DNA from: Aquisphaera giovannonii
GTDB lineage: Bacteria > Planctomycetota > Planctomycetia > Isosphaerales > Isosphaeraceae
Length of the DNA: 64,000 nucleotides
Direction of reading: 5' to 3'
NCBI RefSeq assembly: GCF_008087625.1
Contig: NZ_CP042997.1
Span: 5,952,001-6,016,000, forward strand
Made by a program: the position numbers and the translations under genes. Of the stretch, positions 51,751 through 59,660 are shown one piece after another. The notes under the pieces are model-generated. The model saw only the letters and a list, made by a program, of their open reading frames with translations. It had not been told where the DNA came from and did no database searches. Each line of letters begins with the position of its first letter. Within the stretch, counting starts at the first letter, position 1.

Positions 51751-52782
51751 TCAGAACGGAACGATCCTCCGCAGGCCGTGCCCGATGACCACCGGATAGA
51801 GGGCGAGGTTCCGCGCCAGGGCCAGGGCGGGGGAGTAGTCCGGGGCGGGGGTCGGCTCGCCGCCACGGATCCGCGCCAGGGAGCGGGCCAGGGCCCGCAG
51901 GTGGGTCGGGCCGAACGGGCCGTCGTGGATGGCGCCGATCAGGGCCGCCGGGAGGGCGGAAGCGCCGTGCAGGGCCCCGAGCCACGCGCCGAGGATGGCC
52001 GCGTTGGAGTCGGTGTCGCCCCCCGCCCCGATGACCTCGGCCAGGGCGTGCAGCGGGTCCGATCCGTGTCGCAGCAGGCCGAAGGTGGCGAAGGGGACGC
52101 TGTGGACGACGAAGCCGGACGTGCCGCAGGCGGCCGCGGCCTCGGCGGTGCTCGCCCCGCGCAGGGCCAGGTCCCGGGCGCGATCGAGGGCCTCGCCCAG
52201 CGCGGGGACCGTGACGATGCGTCGGGCCCGTTCCTGGCAGGCCTCGGCGGGGGTGCCGGGTGGGAGGTCGGCGCAGGCGGCGGCGAGCTCGGCGACGTAG
52301 AGGGCGCCCTCGACGGCGCGCGGGTCGCGATGGGTGACCTCGGCGAGTGCGCGGCCGAATCGCTCCCGCTCGATCGGCCGGGCGTCGAAGAAACACCCGA
52401 CGACCGCCGCGCGCATGGCGGCCCCGTTCCCGGCGGACATCACGCCGCTGGGCCGCATCCCCAGGCCGATCCGGACGCAGGCGCGGACCGTCCCGAGCCC
52501 CACGCCCCAGGGCAGGCGCGCGAACCACCCGAGCAGCGAACGCCGGAAGGCTCGCACGCAACGCTCGACGTCGTCCGGATGCCGCGCCAGGCTCTGCGCG
52601 ACGAGTGCGGACTGCTCCGTGTCGTCGGAGACGAAGCCCGTCCGGCCCAGCAGATGGAACCGCTCCACCCGCCCGAACCTTCTCGCGATCGACCGGGCCG
52701 ACATGCCTTCGGCGGCCAGCCCGAGCGCATCGCCGAGCGCCGTGCCCAGCAGCGCCCCGGCGATCCGGTCTTCCTCCGCCAC
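51751..52782 (-). CDS. ADP-ribosylglycohydrolase (DraG/ARH family)
   Basis: 343 aa from a GTG at 52782 with GGAGGA upstream. It would remove ADP-ribose from proteins or nucleic acids. Metal-site motifs are GTALGDALGLAAEGM, SDDTEQSALV (the DDT near the N-terminus) and VIGAGGDTDSNAAILGAWLG. Helical throughout, as expected for the family. It is on the same strand as the riboswitch-controlled PEP-CTERM gene, 175 bases downstream of it. Whether it shares that transcript is unclear. Confidence 0.9.
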   Translation of the reverse strand: MAEEDRIAGALLGTALGDALGLAAEGMSARSIARRFGRVERFHLLGRTGFVSDDTEQSALVAQSLARHPDDVERCVRAFRRSLLGWFARLPWGVGLGTVRACVRIGLGMRPSGVMSAGNGAAMRAAVVGCFFDARPIERERFGRALAEVTHRDPRAVEGALYVAELAAACADLPPGTPAEACQERARRIVTVPALGEALDRARDLALRGASTAEAAAACGTSGFVVHSVPFATFGLLRHGSDPLHALAEVIGAGGDTDSNAAILGAWLGALHGASALPAALIGAIHDGPFGPTHLRALARSLARIRGGEPTPAPDYSPALALARNLALYPVVIGHGLRRIVPF

Positions 52783-52957
52783 GGCCGGGGATCCTCCGTT
52801 GCCCGCGAGCCTTCGACGCGACCTGCACGGGGCGGGACGCTCGCGATGTGCGGCACCTCCGTGCGGGACAAGGGCCCGGTCGGCCCCCATTCCACCACGG
52901 AGGTGCCTCGGTTTCCACCCGGGTCGGTGGGGCCCGCGCGGTGCGCGGCCCGGGCGG

Positions 52958-54622
52958 TCAGGCCCGACGGCGTCCGGCCGGGGTCCGCGCCAGGCGGGCC
53001 GCGCCGACGAGGCTCGCGGCGGAGAAGGCCATGGCCAGGCCCGCCGGCTCGGGGACGGCGGCCGCGTGGATGACGCCCACGCCCGACAGGTCGAAGCCGC
53101 CGGAGGCGAAGGGGGTGGAGAACGGGTCATTGATCAGGTGGCCCTGGGAGTCCCGCGTGCCGTAGCGCGGGTCGATCGAGCCGACGACGTCCGTGATCCG
53201 GACCTGGGTCACGCGGTTGACGTCCAGGAACGGGGAGACGCCGGCCAGCTCGGAGAGGTCGAAGCCGGTGCCGTAGCCGGCGACGTACTTGCCCGCCAGG
53301 TCGTGCAGGTTGCTGGCGTCCAGCGAGCCGAAGGCCCCGACCTGGGTGTCGGCCTGGGTCTCGGAGATCGACGGGAACCGGAAGAAGTGGACGCCGTCGG
53401 ACGAGACGTCCACGAAGGCCAGCTCCAGGTACGCCAGGCCGTTGCCACCGGAGAGGAACCCGTTCTCGAAGACCGCGAAGTCCGCCCCCGTACCGTTGGT
53501 GATCGGGGCGTCGAAGCCCAGCGTGATCGACCCGCCATCGCCCAGCGAGACGATGCCCCCGGCGGAGCCCAGCGCGTCGGTCGGCTGGCCGAACGACGCG
53601 AGCGGGCTGTTGGGGTTGCTGATGTCCTGCGGGCCGCGGGTGATCGAGACCACCGACGAGGCCCACTCCTGGAAAAGCGGGCTGCTCCGGGCGATGCCGA
53701 GCGAGCCCGCCTGCCCGACCTGCGGGGCGAAGCTCCCGGCGCGGGCCTCGAGGGCCGACGTCGCCAGCAGGACGCACGGCAGCAGGGCCGCGACCCGCCG
53801 CCGGGCCTTCAGCCCGAGGAGGCCGGCCAGGCCCAGGCCCATGAGGGCCAGGCCCGACGGCTCCGGGACCGCGGCCGCCGCCGTCGTGAACGTGAAGTCG
53901 TCGGCCGCGAAGTAGGCCGGCGTATTCACCCCGAAGGTCGGGTCGTCCTGGCTCGACTGGATGCCGAATTGCAGGACGGAGGAGCCGGCCAGCGAGGAGA
54001 GGTCGACGGTCTCCCAGGTGTTGACGATGTACCAGTCGTCCTTGTTGTCGCTCAGGAAGTTGGCGAGGTAGAAGTCGACGGTGCCGACGAGCTTGCCGGA
54101 CGCGTCGTAGCCGCGGACGTCCAGGAGCTGGTAATCGCCGTGCTCGAAGGCATGGGCGAAGCCGAAGGCGTCGCCGTCGCGCATGGTGTAGTACGCGTAG
54201 GCCGTGTTGGTGATCGCGATCGAGTCCGGCGTCGCCCCGGGGGCCAGGGTGATGGTCGTCCCGGCCGGGTGGAAGGGGTCGGTGTCCCCGCCGAACGTGA
54301 AGCCGACCGCGTAGGCCTTCGAGCCGTCCGCGCCCCCGCCGGTGATGGAGCTGTACTGGTTGGTGAAGGACGGGTCCGTCTTGTCGGTCATCGCGGACAG
54401 CGACCACCCGGACCAGATGCCGCCGAACGACGGGGAGAAGCTGTTGTTGTAGGCGTTGCCGTCGATCGTGAAATGGCCGCCGGGGCCGGCGTCGTTCACG
54501 TACGTGCCGGCCGCCAGGCCGAGGTCGTCGAACGTGGACGTCACCGTGCCGGCGCGTGAGGCGGATGCGGAGGCGAGGCCGAGCGTGAGGATCGCTGCGA
54601 GCGCAGCGCGAGCGTGGCGCAT
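52958..54622 (-). CDS. Double PEP-CTERM surface protein with DUF4465-like first module
   Basis: 554 aa. Signal peptide ARAALAAILTLGLASASASR. Residues ~30-250 match the DUF4465 pattern: TFDDLGLAAGTYVNDAG, WSGWSLSAMTDKTDPSFTNQ, GADGSKAYAVGFTFGGDTDP, DGDAFGFAHAFEHGDYQLLD, TPAYFAADDFTF. A full PEP-CTERM signal follows (AAAVPEPSGLALMGLGLAGL then KARRR). Without a stop comes a second signal-like helix (VAALLPCVLLATSALEARAG), a second surface domain (~300-520) and a second signal (AAAVPEPAGLAMAFSAASLV, then ARTPAGRRRA). It looks like two genes fused in frame. A cobalamin riboswitch lies upstream. DUF4465 proteins occur in B12 loci elsewhere, so corrinoid binding is inferred. Confidence 0.8.
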   Translation of the reverse strand: MRHARAALAAILTLGLASASASRAGTVTSTFDDLGLAAGTYVNDAGPGGHFTIDGNAYNNSFSPSFGGIWSGWSLSAMTDKTDPSFTNQYSSITGGGADGSKAYAVGFTFGGDTDPFHPAGTTITLAPGATPDSIAITNTAYAYYTMRDGDAFGFAHAFEHGDYQLLDVRGYDASGKLVGTVDFYLANFLSDNKDDWYIVNTWETVDLSSLAGSSVLQFGIQSSQDDPTFGVNTPAYFAADDFTFTTAAAAVPEPSGLALMGLGLAGLLGLKARRRVAALLPCVLLATSALEARAGSFAPQVGQAGSLGIARSSPLFQEWASSVVSITRGPQDISNPNSPLASFGQPTDALGSAGGIVSLGDGGSITLGFDAPITNGTGADFAVFENGFLSGGNGLAYLELAFVDVSSDGVHFFRFPSISETQADTQVGAFGSLDASNLHDLAGKYVAGYGTGFDLSELAGVSPFLDVNRVTQVRITDVVGSIDPRYGTRDSQGHLINDPFSTPFASGGFDLSGVGVIHAAAVPEPAGLAMAFSAASLVGAARLARTPAGRRRA

Positions 54623-55049
54623 GGGGATGCGTTCTCCTTCCTTCAGGATGAATGGGATCTCTTGGATGGCGGGGCGAGCGTTCGTTCGTCGCGGCGACCA
54701 CGGCGCGCAGCACCGCACGGGCTCGCGAGCGGGGCGGCGTCTCGCGACGCACGGCTCGAGGGGCTCACGCGGGGGCGACCGGTCCGTCGCGCGGGGCGAT
54801 CAGCCCCGGGCAAGGGGCCCCGGGCGGCGACGAGGTCGGTGTGACGGCCGCGGCGGGCCGGTGCGATCGGCGGGCGGGCCGCCCGGATCGGCGAGACTGG
54901 GGCCCTGGCGGGCGGGCGTGGGGCGGAGCACGGGGGGTGCGGTCCTTTCCGTGGCCATGCGCTCGCGGCCTTCGGGAAGGGCACCTGCGCGGACGTGGCG
55001 CGCCGGAACATGCCCCCCGATGCTTTAGGCCGAAGCATCGCATGGGTGT

Positions 55050-55218
55050 CCCGTCGGGCCGTATTCTGGCTCGCGAGTCAATCGGTCCCGGACGCCTTCC
55101 CGCGGGCGCTCGGCTCGCAGTGGCATGCTGTCCGGGGACCATCCTCGCTCACAGCGGCGGTCCCGCGCCGGATTCTCACCGGCTTCCTGCCCGGCCTTGC
55201 GGCCGGGCGCCCGACGGG
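55050..55218 (-). ncRNA. Cobalamin (vitamin B12) riboswitch
   Basis: A 169-base minus-strand element closed by a perfect 10-bp helix, CCCGTCGGGC with GCCCGACGGG. Inside, in order: a GNRA-capped hairpin (GCCCGGCC-GCAA-GGCCGGGC), the conserved core GGTGAGAATCCGG (55168-55180) then CCGCCGCTGTGA, the B12 box GCCACTG (55118-55124), GGGAAGGCG and GAGCCAGAATACGG. Together these are diagnostic of the cobalamin aptamer. It would turn its downstream gene off when cobalamin is bound. No canonical terminator with a T-tract follows, so the control mode is unclear. Confidence 0.92.
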
Positions 55219-55228
55219 CATGGCAGGG

Positions 55229-55258
55229 ATACTACAACGCCCCGCGTGGCCGAGTCAA
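55229..55258 (-). promoter_or_regulatory. Sigma-70-like promoter of the cobalamin-riboswitch transcript
   Basis: On the minus strand: -35 TTGACT (55253-55258), an 18-base spacer, then -10 TAGTAT (55229-55234). The predicted start, about 7 bases further at ~55222, lies just before the first riboswitch helix at 55218. The fit in both sequence and position is good. Confidence 0.7.
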
Positions 55259-55509
55259 TGGGGCACGGCTCGGGAGGTTACATCGGAATGATATGAACAA
55301 GATTAACAGATGATAAAAAATAGAAGTCGAGCCCGGGCCGTGCGGCCGGGCCTCCCCCGGGCACGGACGCCCCGTCGCGCCGTCACGCCCTGCCGGGCGT
55401 CCGCCCCGGCACGTCGAGGGGCGGGCCCGGAGTCGCACCCGCTCGCCCCCCGGGACGAAGCTCGCCCTTGCGGCCCGGGATCCCCGGGGCTAGAATCGCG
55501 ACCACGTAT

Positions 55510-55538
55510 GGTATTACGATTTCTGGTTTCGTGTTACC
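55510..55538 (+). promoter_or_regulatory. 29-bp palindrome A (putative operator)
   Basis: Begins GGTATTACGATT and ends TCGTGTTACC, an imperfect inverted repeat with 8 of 10 matches between arms. It lies 47 bases before the lipoprotein ATG at 55586. Palindrome B at 60721-60749 has the same length, the same first 12 bases and a closely similar end. Confidence 0.6.
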
Positions 55539-55585
55539 GGGCGGCGGCCGATCCCTCGGCCCCCGCCCGATGCGGGTGTGCGAAG

Positions 55586-55969
55586 ATGACCGCGATCCGA
55601 TGGCTCTCCCTCGCGGCCCTCGCGGCCGCCGTCGGCTGCTCGGGCGGCGCGGGGAGGTCCGCGGGCCCGTCCGCCGGCGCGGAGGAGGCCCGCTCCGCCC
55701 TCTTCGCCGCGCTCGACGCGTGGAAGAAGGGCCAGCCGAAGGCCCTCAGCGATCGCGACCCGCCGGTCCGATTCGTCGACGACGACTTCGCCGCCGGGAT
55801 GCGGCTGACGGGCTACGCCATCCAGGAGCCGGACCGGCCCATCGCCCCGGACGAGGACATCCCCGTCACGCTCTCGCTGCGCGATGCGCGAGGGAAGTCG
55901 ATCCGTCGCGTGGCCGCCTATCGGGTGTCGACGAGCCCCGCGCCGACCGTCGAGCGGAGCGGGCGCTGA
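55586..55969 (+). CDS. Small lipoprotein, unknown function
   Basis: 127 aa. It opens MTAIRWLSLAALAAAVGCSG, with a lipobox-like AVGC, so the mature protein is probably lipidated on Cys18. The short mature domain has a helix (ARSALFAALDAWKKGQPKAL) and a beta part (DEDIPVTLSLRDARGKSIRR). Such small lipoproteins often accompany DUF1559 genes in planctomycetes. It converges with the DUF1559/ABC operon and has the related 29-bp palindrome upstream, so the two may be co-regulated. Confidence 0.8.
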   Translation: MTAIRWLSLAALAAAVGCSGGAGRSAGPSAGAEEARSALFAALDAWKKGQPKALSDRDPPVRFVDDDFAAGMRLTGYAIQEPDRPIAPDEDIPVTLSLRDARGKSIRRVAAYRVSTSPAPTVERSGR

Positions 55970-55996
55970 GGGAGGTCCGCGGGCCGGGCCTCGCCC

Positions 55997-56701
55997 TCAG
56001 TCCCGCATGTGGTCGAGGTAGATCCGCTCGAGGTCGGCGTGGCCGATCTCCCCGGTCCGCAGCGTCTCGACGAGCCGGCCGTGCCTCATGATCCCGACGC
56101 GGGTGCCCGACTCCTTGGCGCGGAAGAGGTCGTGCGTGGCCATGAGGACCGCGGTGCCCGCGTCGCTCAGTCGCCTCAGGAGGACCGAGAACTCGTTCGA
56201 CGCCTTGGGGTCGAGGCCCGAGGTCGGCTCGTCGAGGAGCAGCGCCCTGGCGGCCTTGGCCATCGCGACGGCGATGCCGACCTTCTGCCGCATGCCCTTC
56301 GAGTACCCCGAGACGCGGCGGTCGGCCGCCTCATCCGGCAGGCCGGCGTCGGCGAGGAAGGCGCGGATCTGGGCGTCCGAGTACTCCTCCCGGCCCGAGA
56401 GCGCGGCGAAGTAGGCGAGGTTCTCGACCCCGGTGAGGTTCCTGTAGAGCATCACCTGCTCGGGGATGTACGCCAGCGACCGCTTCGTCTCCAGCGGATG
56501 GGCGGCGACGTCCAGGCCGTTGACCCGCGCGACGCCGGAGGTGGGCGGGACGAAGTTCAGGAACAGGTTGATCGTGGTCGTCTTCCCGGCCCCGTTGGCG
56601 CCGAGGAGGCAGAAGACCTCGCCCGGCTCGACCCTGAGGTCCAGGGCGTCGAGGGCGACCGAGCCGTTGTAGGACTTCGACAGGCCGACGGCTTCGAGCA
56701 T
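55997..56701 (-). CDS. ABC transporter ATP-binding protein
   Basis: 234 aa. Walker A GANGAGKTTT, Q-loop IPEQVMLYRN, signature SGYSKGMRQKVG, Walker B ALLLDEPTSGLDP and the H-loop ATHDL are all present. It energises the two DUF3526-type permeases just upstream (32 and then 16 bases between genes). With the DUF1559 gene it forms a four-gene minus-strand operon. Exporter-type by architecture; substrate unknown. Confidence 0.92.
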   Translation of the reverse strand: MLEAVGLSKSYNGSVALDALDLRVEPGEVFCLLGANGAGKTTTINLFLNFVPPTSGVARVNGLDVAAHPLETKRSLAYIPEQVMLYRNLTGVENLAYFAALSGREEYSDAQIRAFLADAGLPDEAADRRVSGYSKGMRQKVGIAVAMAKAARALLLDEPTSGLDPKASNEFSVLLRRLSDAGTAVLMATHDLFRAKESGTRVGIMRHGRLVETLRTGEIGHADLERIYLDHMRD

Positions 56702-56733
56702 GGCAATTCATCCCTCACTCTGGCGATGGGGCC

Positions 56734-58173
56734 TCAGCCCGTGATGCGGTAGCGGCGAAGCGCCAGCAGCCCGAGTGCCGCCAGGGCCAGGGCCGGGATC
56801 GCCAGGCCGATCACGCCCTCGGCGACGCGGGGGCCCACCGAGGCCAGCGGCTGCTCGCGGAACTGGAATTCGGGGATCGCGTCGAAGTCGGCGGGGGCGA
56901 ACCGCTCGCGACGCATGATCCGGGGGATGAAGAAGTCCTGCCAGGCGCGGTGGAACTCGTCGACCTGGGCGAGGAAGAACCGCTGCCGCGCCAGGCTCGT
57001 GCCGCTGACGTCGTTCAACGCCTCCTGGGTCACGACCGCCGGCGAGAGGAATCGCAGGCGGTCCACGAGGTCCTGCTGGCGCGCGAGCTGGTCGTCGTAG
57101 CGGGCCATGACCGGCTCGATCGTGCGATCGACCGAGCCCTGCACCGCCTGGAGCTTGGTCAGGAAGTCGGCCGGCACGGGGGCCGCCTCGGCGGGGGCGA
57201 GCTCCGGGTGGTCCTCGTAGTACCTCGCCAGCAGGTTGCTGCCCCGGGCCGACGCCTCGGCCGACGCGTCCCGGATCGCCAGGATCAGGGAGACGCGCGA
57301 GGGGACCGGGCGGAGCGACGTCACCGCCACGTTGAGCAGCGCGGGGGCGACCACGACCAGGGCGATCCAGCTCGCGACCAGGATCACGGCGTTCGTCGCC
57401 GAGCCGCGGCCGAGGGCATTCACCGCGAGGGCGAGCGCGAACCAGAAGGCGCCATACGCGACGACCACCAGGGCCCAGAGGCCGAGACGCGCGGGGACCT
57501 CCGGCCCGGACAGGTCGAGCCCGGCGAGCAGGCCGGCCAGGACCGACATGCCGACGGCCAATGCGAGGATGAGGGCCGCCCGCGCCAGGACCTTGCCCAG
57601 GACCACCGTGCGGAGGCGGACCGGCTGGGACAAGGTCATCGCGAGGGTCCCCTGCTCGCGCTCCGCGCTGAGCAGGTCGTAGGACAGGCCGAGGATCAGC
57701 AGCGGGAACAGGTACACGACCACGAAGCCGAGGTCGAAGCGGCCGGCGAGCAGGTTCGACGGGTTCTCGATCTCGTCGGTCGTGATGAAGGTCTGCTTGG
57801 TGCGGTTGGTCATCTTGAAGCAGAAGGGGTACAGGTCCGCCTGGCCGACGTCCATCGCGGCCAGGGGGCCCGGCGGCGCCGCGGCGAACCGCTGGCCCCG
57901 CGAGCCGGCGACGACCCCGGGCGTCCGCGGGTCCAGGAACGAGACCGGCGGCTCGGCCTTCGGGTCGATCGCCGCCGCGTCCCGGCGCAGCTCGGCGAGC
58001 CGCCGCTCCTGGTCCTCCATCGCGGCGGCGACGGCCCCCCGCTGGAACCGGACCCAGGCCGACCCGTTGTACACGCCGTATCCGACGAAGGCCGCCAGCA
58101 CCGCGACGAGGAGCCGGGCCGTCCGGTCGGCGGCGAGGCACCGCCAGTCGTGCCGCATGATTCGGGCGAGCAT
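56734..58173 (-). CDS. ABC-2-type permease with DUF3526-like architecture (second)
   Basis: 479 aa. A long extracytoplasmic segment lies between the first helix (LLVAVLAAFVGYGVYNGSAW) and the others. Later helices are LGFVVVYLFPLLILGLSYDL and LALAVGMSVLAGLLAG, and a C-terminal helix lies near LAIPALALAALGLLALR. The motif SAEREQGTLAMTLSQPVRL, after the second helix, is typical of NosY/GldF-type permeases. It is the partner of the permease encoded directly upstream and of the ATPase downstream. Confidence 0.88.
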   Translation of the reverse strand: MLARIMRHDWRCLAADRTARLLVAVLAAFVGYGVYNGSAWVRFQRGAVAAAMEDQERRLAELRRDAAAIDPKAEPPVSFLDPRTPGVVAGSRGQRFAAAPPGPLAAMDVGQADLYPFCFKMTNRTKQTFITTDEIENPSNLLAGRFDLGFVVVYLFPLLILGLSYDLLSAEREQGTLAMTLSQPVRLRTVVLGKVLARAALILALAVGMSVLAGLLAGLDLSGPEVPARLGLWALVVVAYGAFWFALALAVNALGRGSATNAVILVASWIALVVVAPALLNVAVTSLRPVPSRVSLILAIRDASAEASARGSNLLARYYEDHPELAPAEAAPVPADFLTKLQAVQGSVDRTIEPVMARYDDQLARQQDLVDRLRFLSPAVVTQEALNDVSGTSLARQRFFLAQVDEFHRAWQDFFIPRIMRRERFAPADFDAIPEFQFREQPLASVGPRVAEGVIGLAIPALALAALGLLALRRYRITG

Positions 58174-58189
58174 CGGGATCGCCTCCTGC

Positions 58190-59611
58190 TCAGGACACGC
58201 GGATGCGCGAGGCCGCGGCCACCGCCGCGGCCGACGACAGGGCGAGCCAGCCGCCCAGCACGGCGAGGTCGGGCCACCGTCGCGCCAGCACCCGGGACAC
58301 GCCCGGGGGCGTGTACTCGAAGTCGGGGACCTTCGCCCACACGTCGTCGCCGGCGATGTACTCGACGCCGGGCCCCTTGCCGTGCTCGGCGATGTCGTCG
58401 TTCATGTGCTTGATGATGACCCGCCGGTAGGCCTCGGCCGCGCGGGCGAAGTCGCGGTGCTGCTCCGGGTCCGTGCCCGCCATCGCCATGGAGAAGGACC
58501 GCACGGCGAGCAGCGGCGAGGCGAGGGCCGCCGCCCGCTGCACCTCGTCCTGCCGGGCATACGTGCCCCAGAGCTCGGCGTACCGGGCGTCGAAGACGCG
58601 GTAGCCGTACTCCTCGGATTCCTGCAACGCGATCCCGGCGAAGTCCACCTTGAGGTCCTCCAGCCGGCCGACCCCGTGCTCCTTCATCACCCTCGCCTTG
58701 AGGTCGGCGAGGCGGCGGTCGGCCGGGTCATGTGCGTTCATCCCCTGCTTGATGTCGCGGTCGATCGCCTGGCCGAACTCCAGGGAGGAGGGGGTCGGGT
58801 GCAGCCGCCTGGCCACGTCAACGGACAGCCGCGGGACGATCAGGCCGTTCGCGACCCAGAACGCGAGCAGCGTGAGCAGCGCCGCGCGGCTCGACCCGGA
58901 CCAGGCCGAGACGGCGAGCGAGGCCCCGACGAACGTGCCGAGGTAGAGCACGTACCCCACGGCCATCAGGGCAAGCCGCGGCAGGTCGTCCGGGAGGGAA
59001 TAGACGTCGGACGCGAGCCCGATCGCCAGCACGCCCAGGACGGCCGAGGGGACGCACAGCAGGGCGAGCGCCGTCGCGACCCCCAACGCCTTGCCGAGGG
59101 CGAGGTCGCGCGGGCGGACGCCGAGGCTCAGCACCTGCCGGAGCGTCCCCAGGTCGCGCTCGCCCGCGAACGCCGGGAATGACAGGAGGATGATCAGCAG
59201 CGGCACGAGGAGTTGCAGCACCGCCGCCGAGCTCAGCTCCCCGAAGCGGGCGAGCGCCGTGGCGTCCTGCGCGGGCCGGTACTTGAAGTCGTTCTGCTTG
59301 TGGGCCTCCAGCCAGACGGCGACCCCCGTGTACGCATCGACGCCCGGGTCGATCAGCGAGAGCGGCATCTTCGGCTTGAAGGCGTACATGCCGTAATGGG
59401 CCGCCGAGTGGGGGTTCTTCGCGCCCTGCTCGAGCCACTGCCGGCGCGTGGCGCGGCCCGCCTCGCGGTGCTGGGCGGCGACCTCGCGGCGATGCGCCCA
59501 CCCCATCGCGATCGAGGCCGCGAGCAGCACCAGGACGACGGCCGCCGACGCGCGGAACCGGCCGTCGCGGGCCATCTCGGTGAATTCCTTCCGGGCGATC
59601 CGGGCGATCAT
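58190..59611 (-). CDS. ABC-2-type permease with DUF3526-like architecture (first)
   Basis: 473 aa. The first helix is SAAVVLVLLAASIAMGWAHR, then a large outside domain and a cluster of helices (VLQLLVPLLIILLSFPAFAG, VATALALLCVPSAVLGVLAI). The motif AGERDLGTLRQVLSLGVRPR matches the permease group. A long soluble loop (~280-430) precedes a final helix near LAVLGGWLALSSAAAVAAA. It is similar in layout to the second permease, so the two probably form a heterodimer. Starts 49 bases after the DUF1559 gene. Confidence 0.88.
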   Translation of the reverse strand: MIARIARKEFTEMARDGRFRASAAVVLVLLAASIAMGWAHRREVAAQHREAGRATRRQWLEQGAKNPHSAAHYGMYAFKPKMPLSLIDPGVDAYTGVAVWLEAHKQNDFKYRPAQDATALARFGELSSAAVLQLLVPLLIILLSFPAFAGERDLGTLRQVLSLGVRPRDLALGKALGVATALALLCVPSAVLGVLAIGLASDVYSLPDDLPRLALMAVGYVLYLGTFVGASLAVSAWSGSSRAALLTLLAFWVANGLIVPRLSVDVARRLHPTPSSLEFGQAIDRDIKQGMNAHDPADRRLADLKARVMKEHGVGRLEDLKVDFAGIALQESEEYGYRVFDARYAELWGTYARQDEVQRAAALASPLLAVRSFSMAMAGTDPEQHRDFARAAEAYRRVIIKHMNDDIAEHGKGPGVEYIAGDDVWAKVPDFEYTPPGVSRVLARRWPDLAVLGGWLALSSAAAVAAASRIRVS

Positions 59612-59660
59612 GCGGCGGGCTCCGGGGCGGGGGGGCGGTCGGGCGGGCGAGGCGCGGGCA

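Larger units (their letters stand above)
54623..55585. other. Riboswitch leader and divergent promoter region
   Basis: 963 bases between the divergent PEP-CTERM and lipoprotein genes. It contains, for the minus strand, a promoter (55229-55258), the cobalamin riboswitch (55050-55218), a 7-bp hairpin (GATGCTT arms, 55019-55039) and then 396 bases to the start codon without a credible gene. For the plus strand it holds the 29-bp palindrome at 55510-55538. The stretch 55280-55325 is AT-rich. Confidence 0.7.

Noticed and set aside
54643-55038. A 131-residue minus-strand frame between the riboswitch and the PEP-CTERM gene
   Set aside because: Its translation is Arg/Pro/Ala-rich without a domain. 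Its reading frame and start lack a convincing ribosome-binding site, so I treat it as leader RNA.
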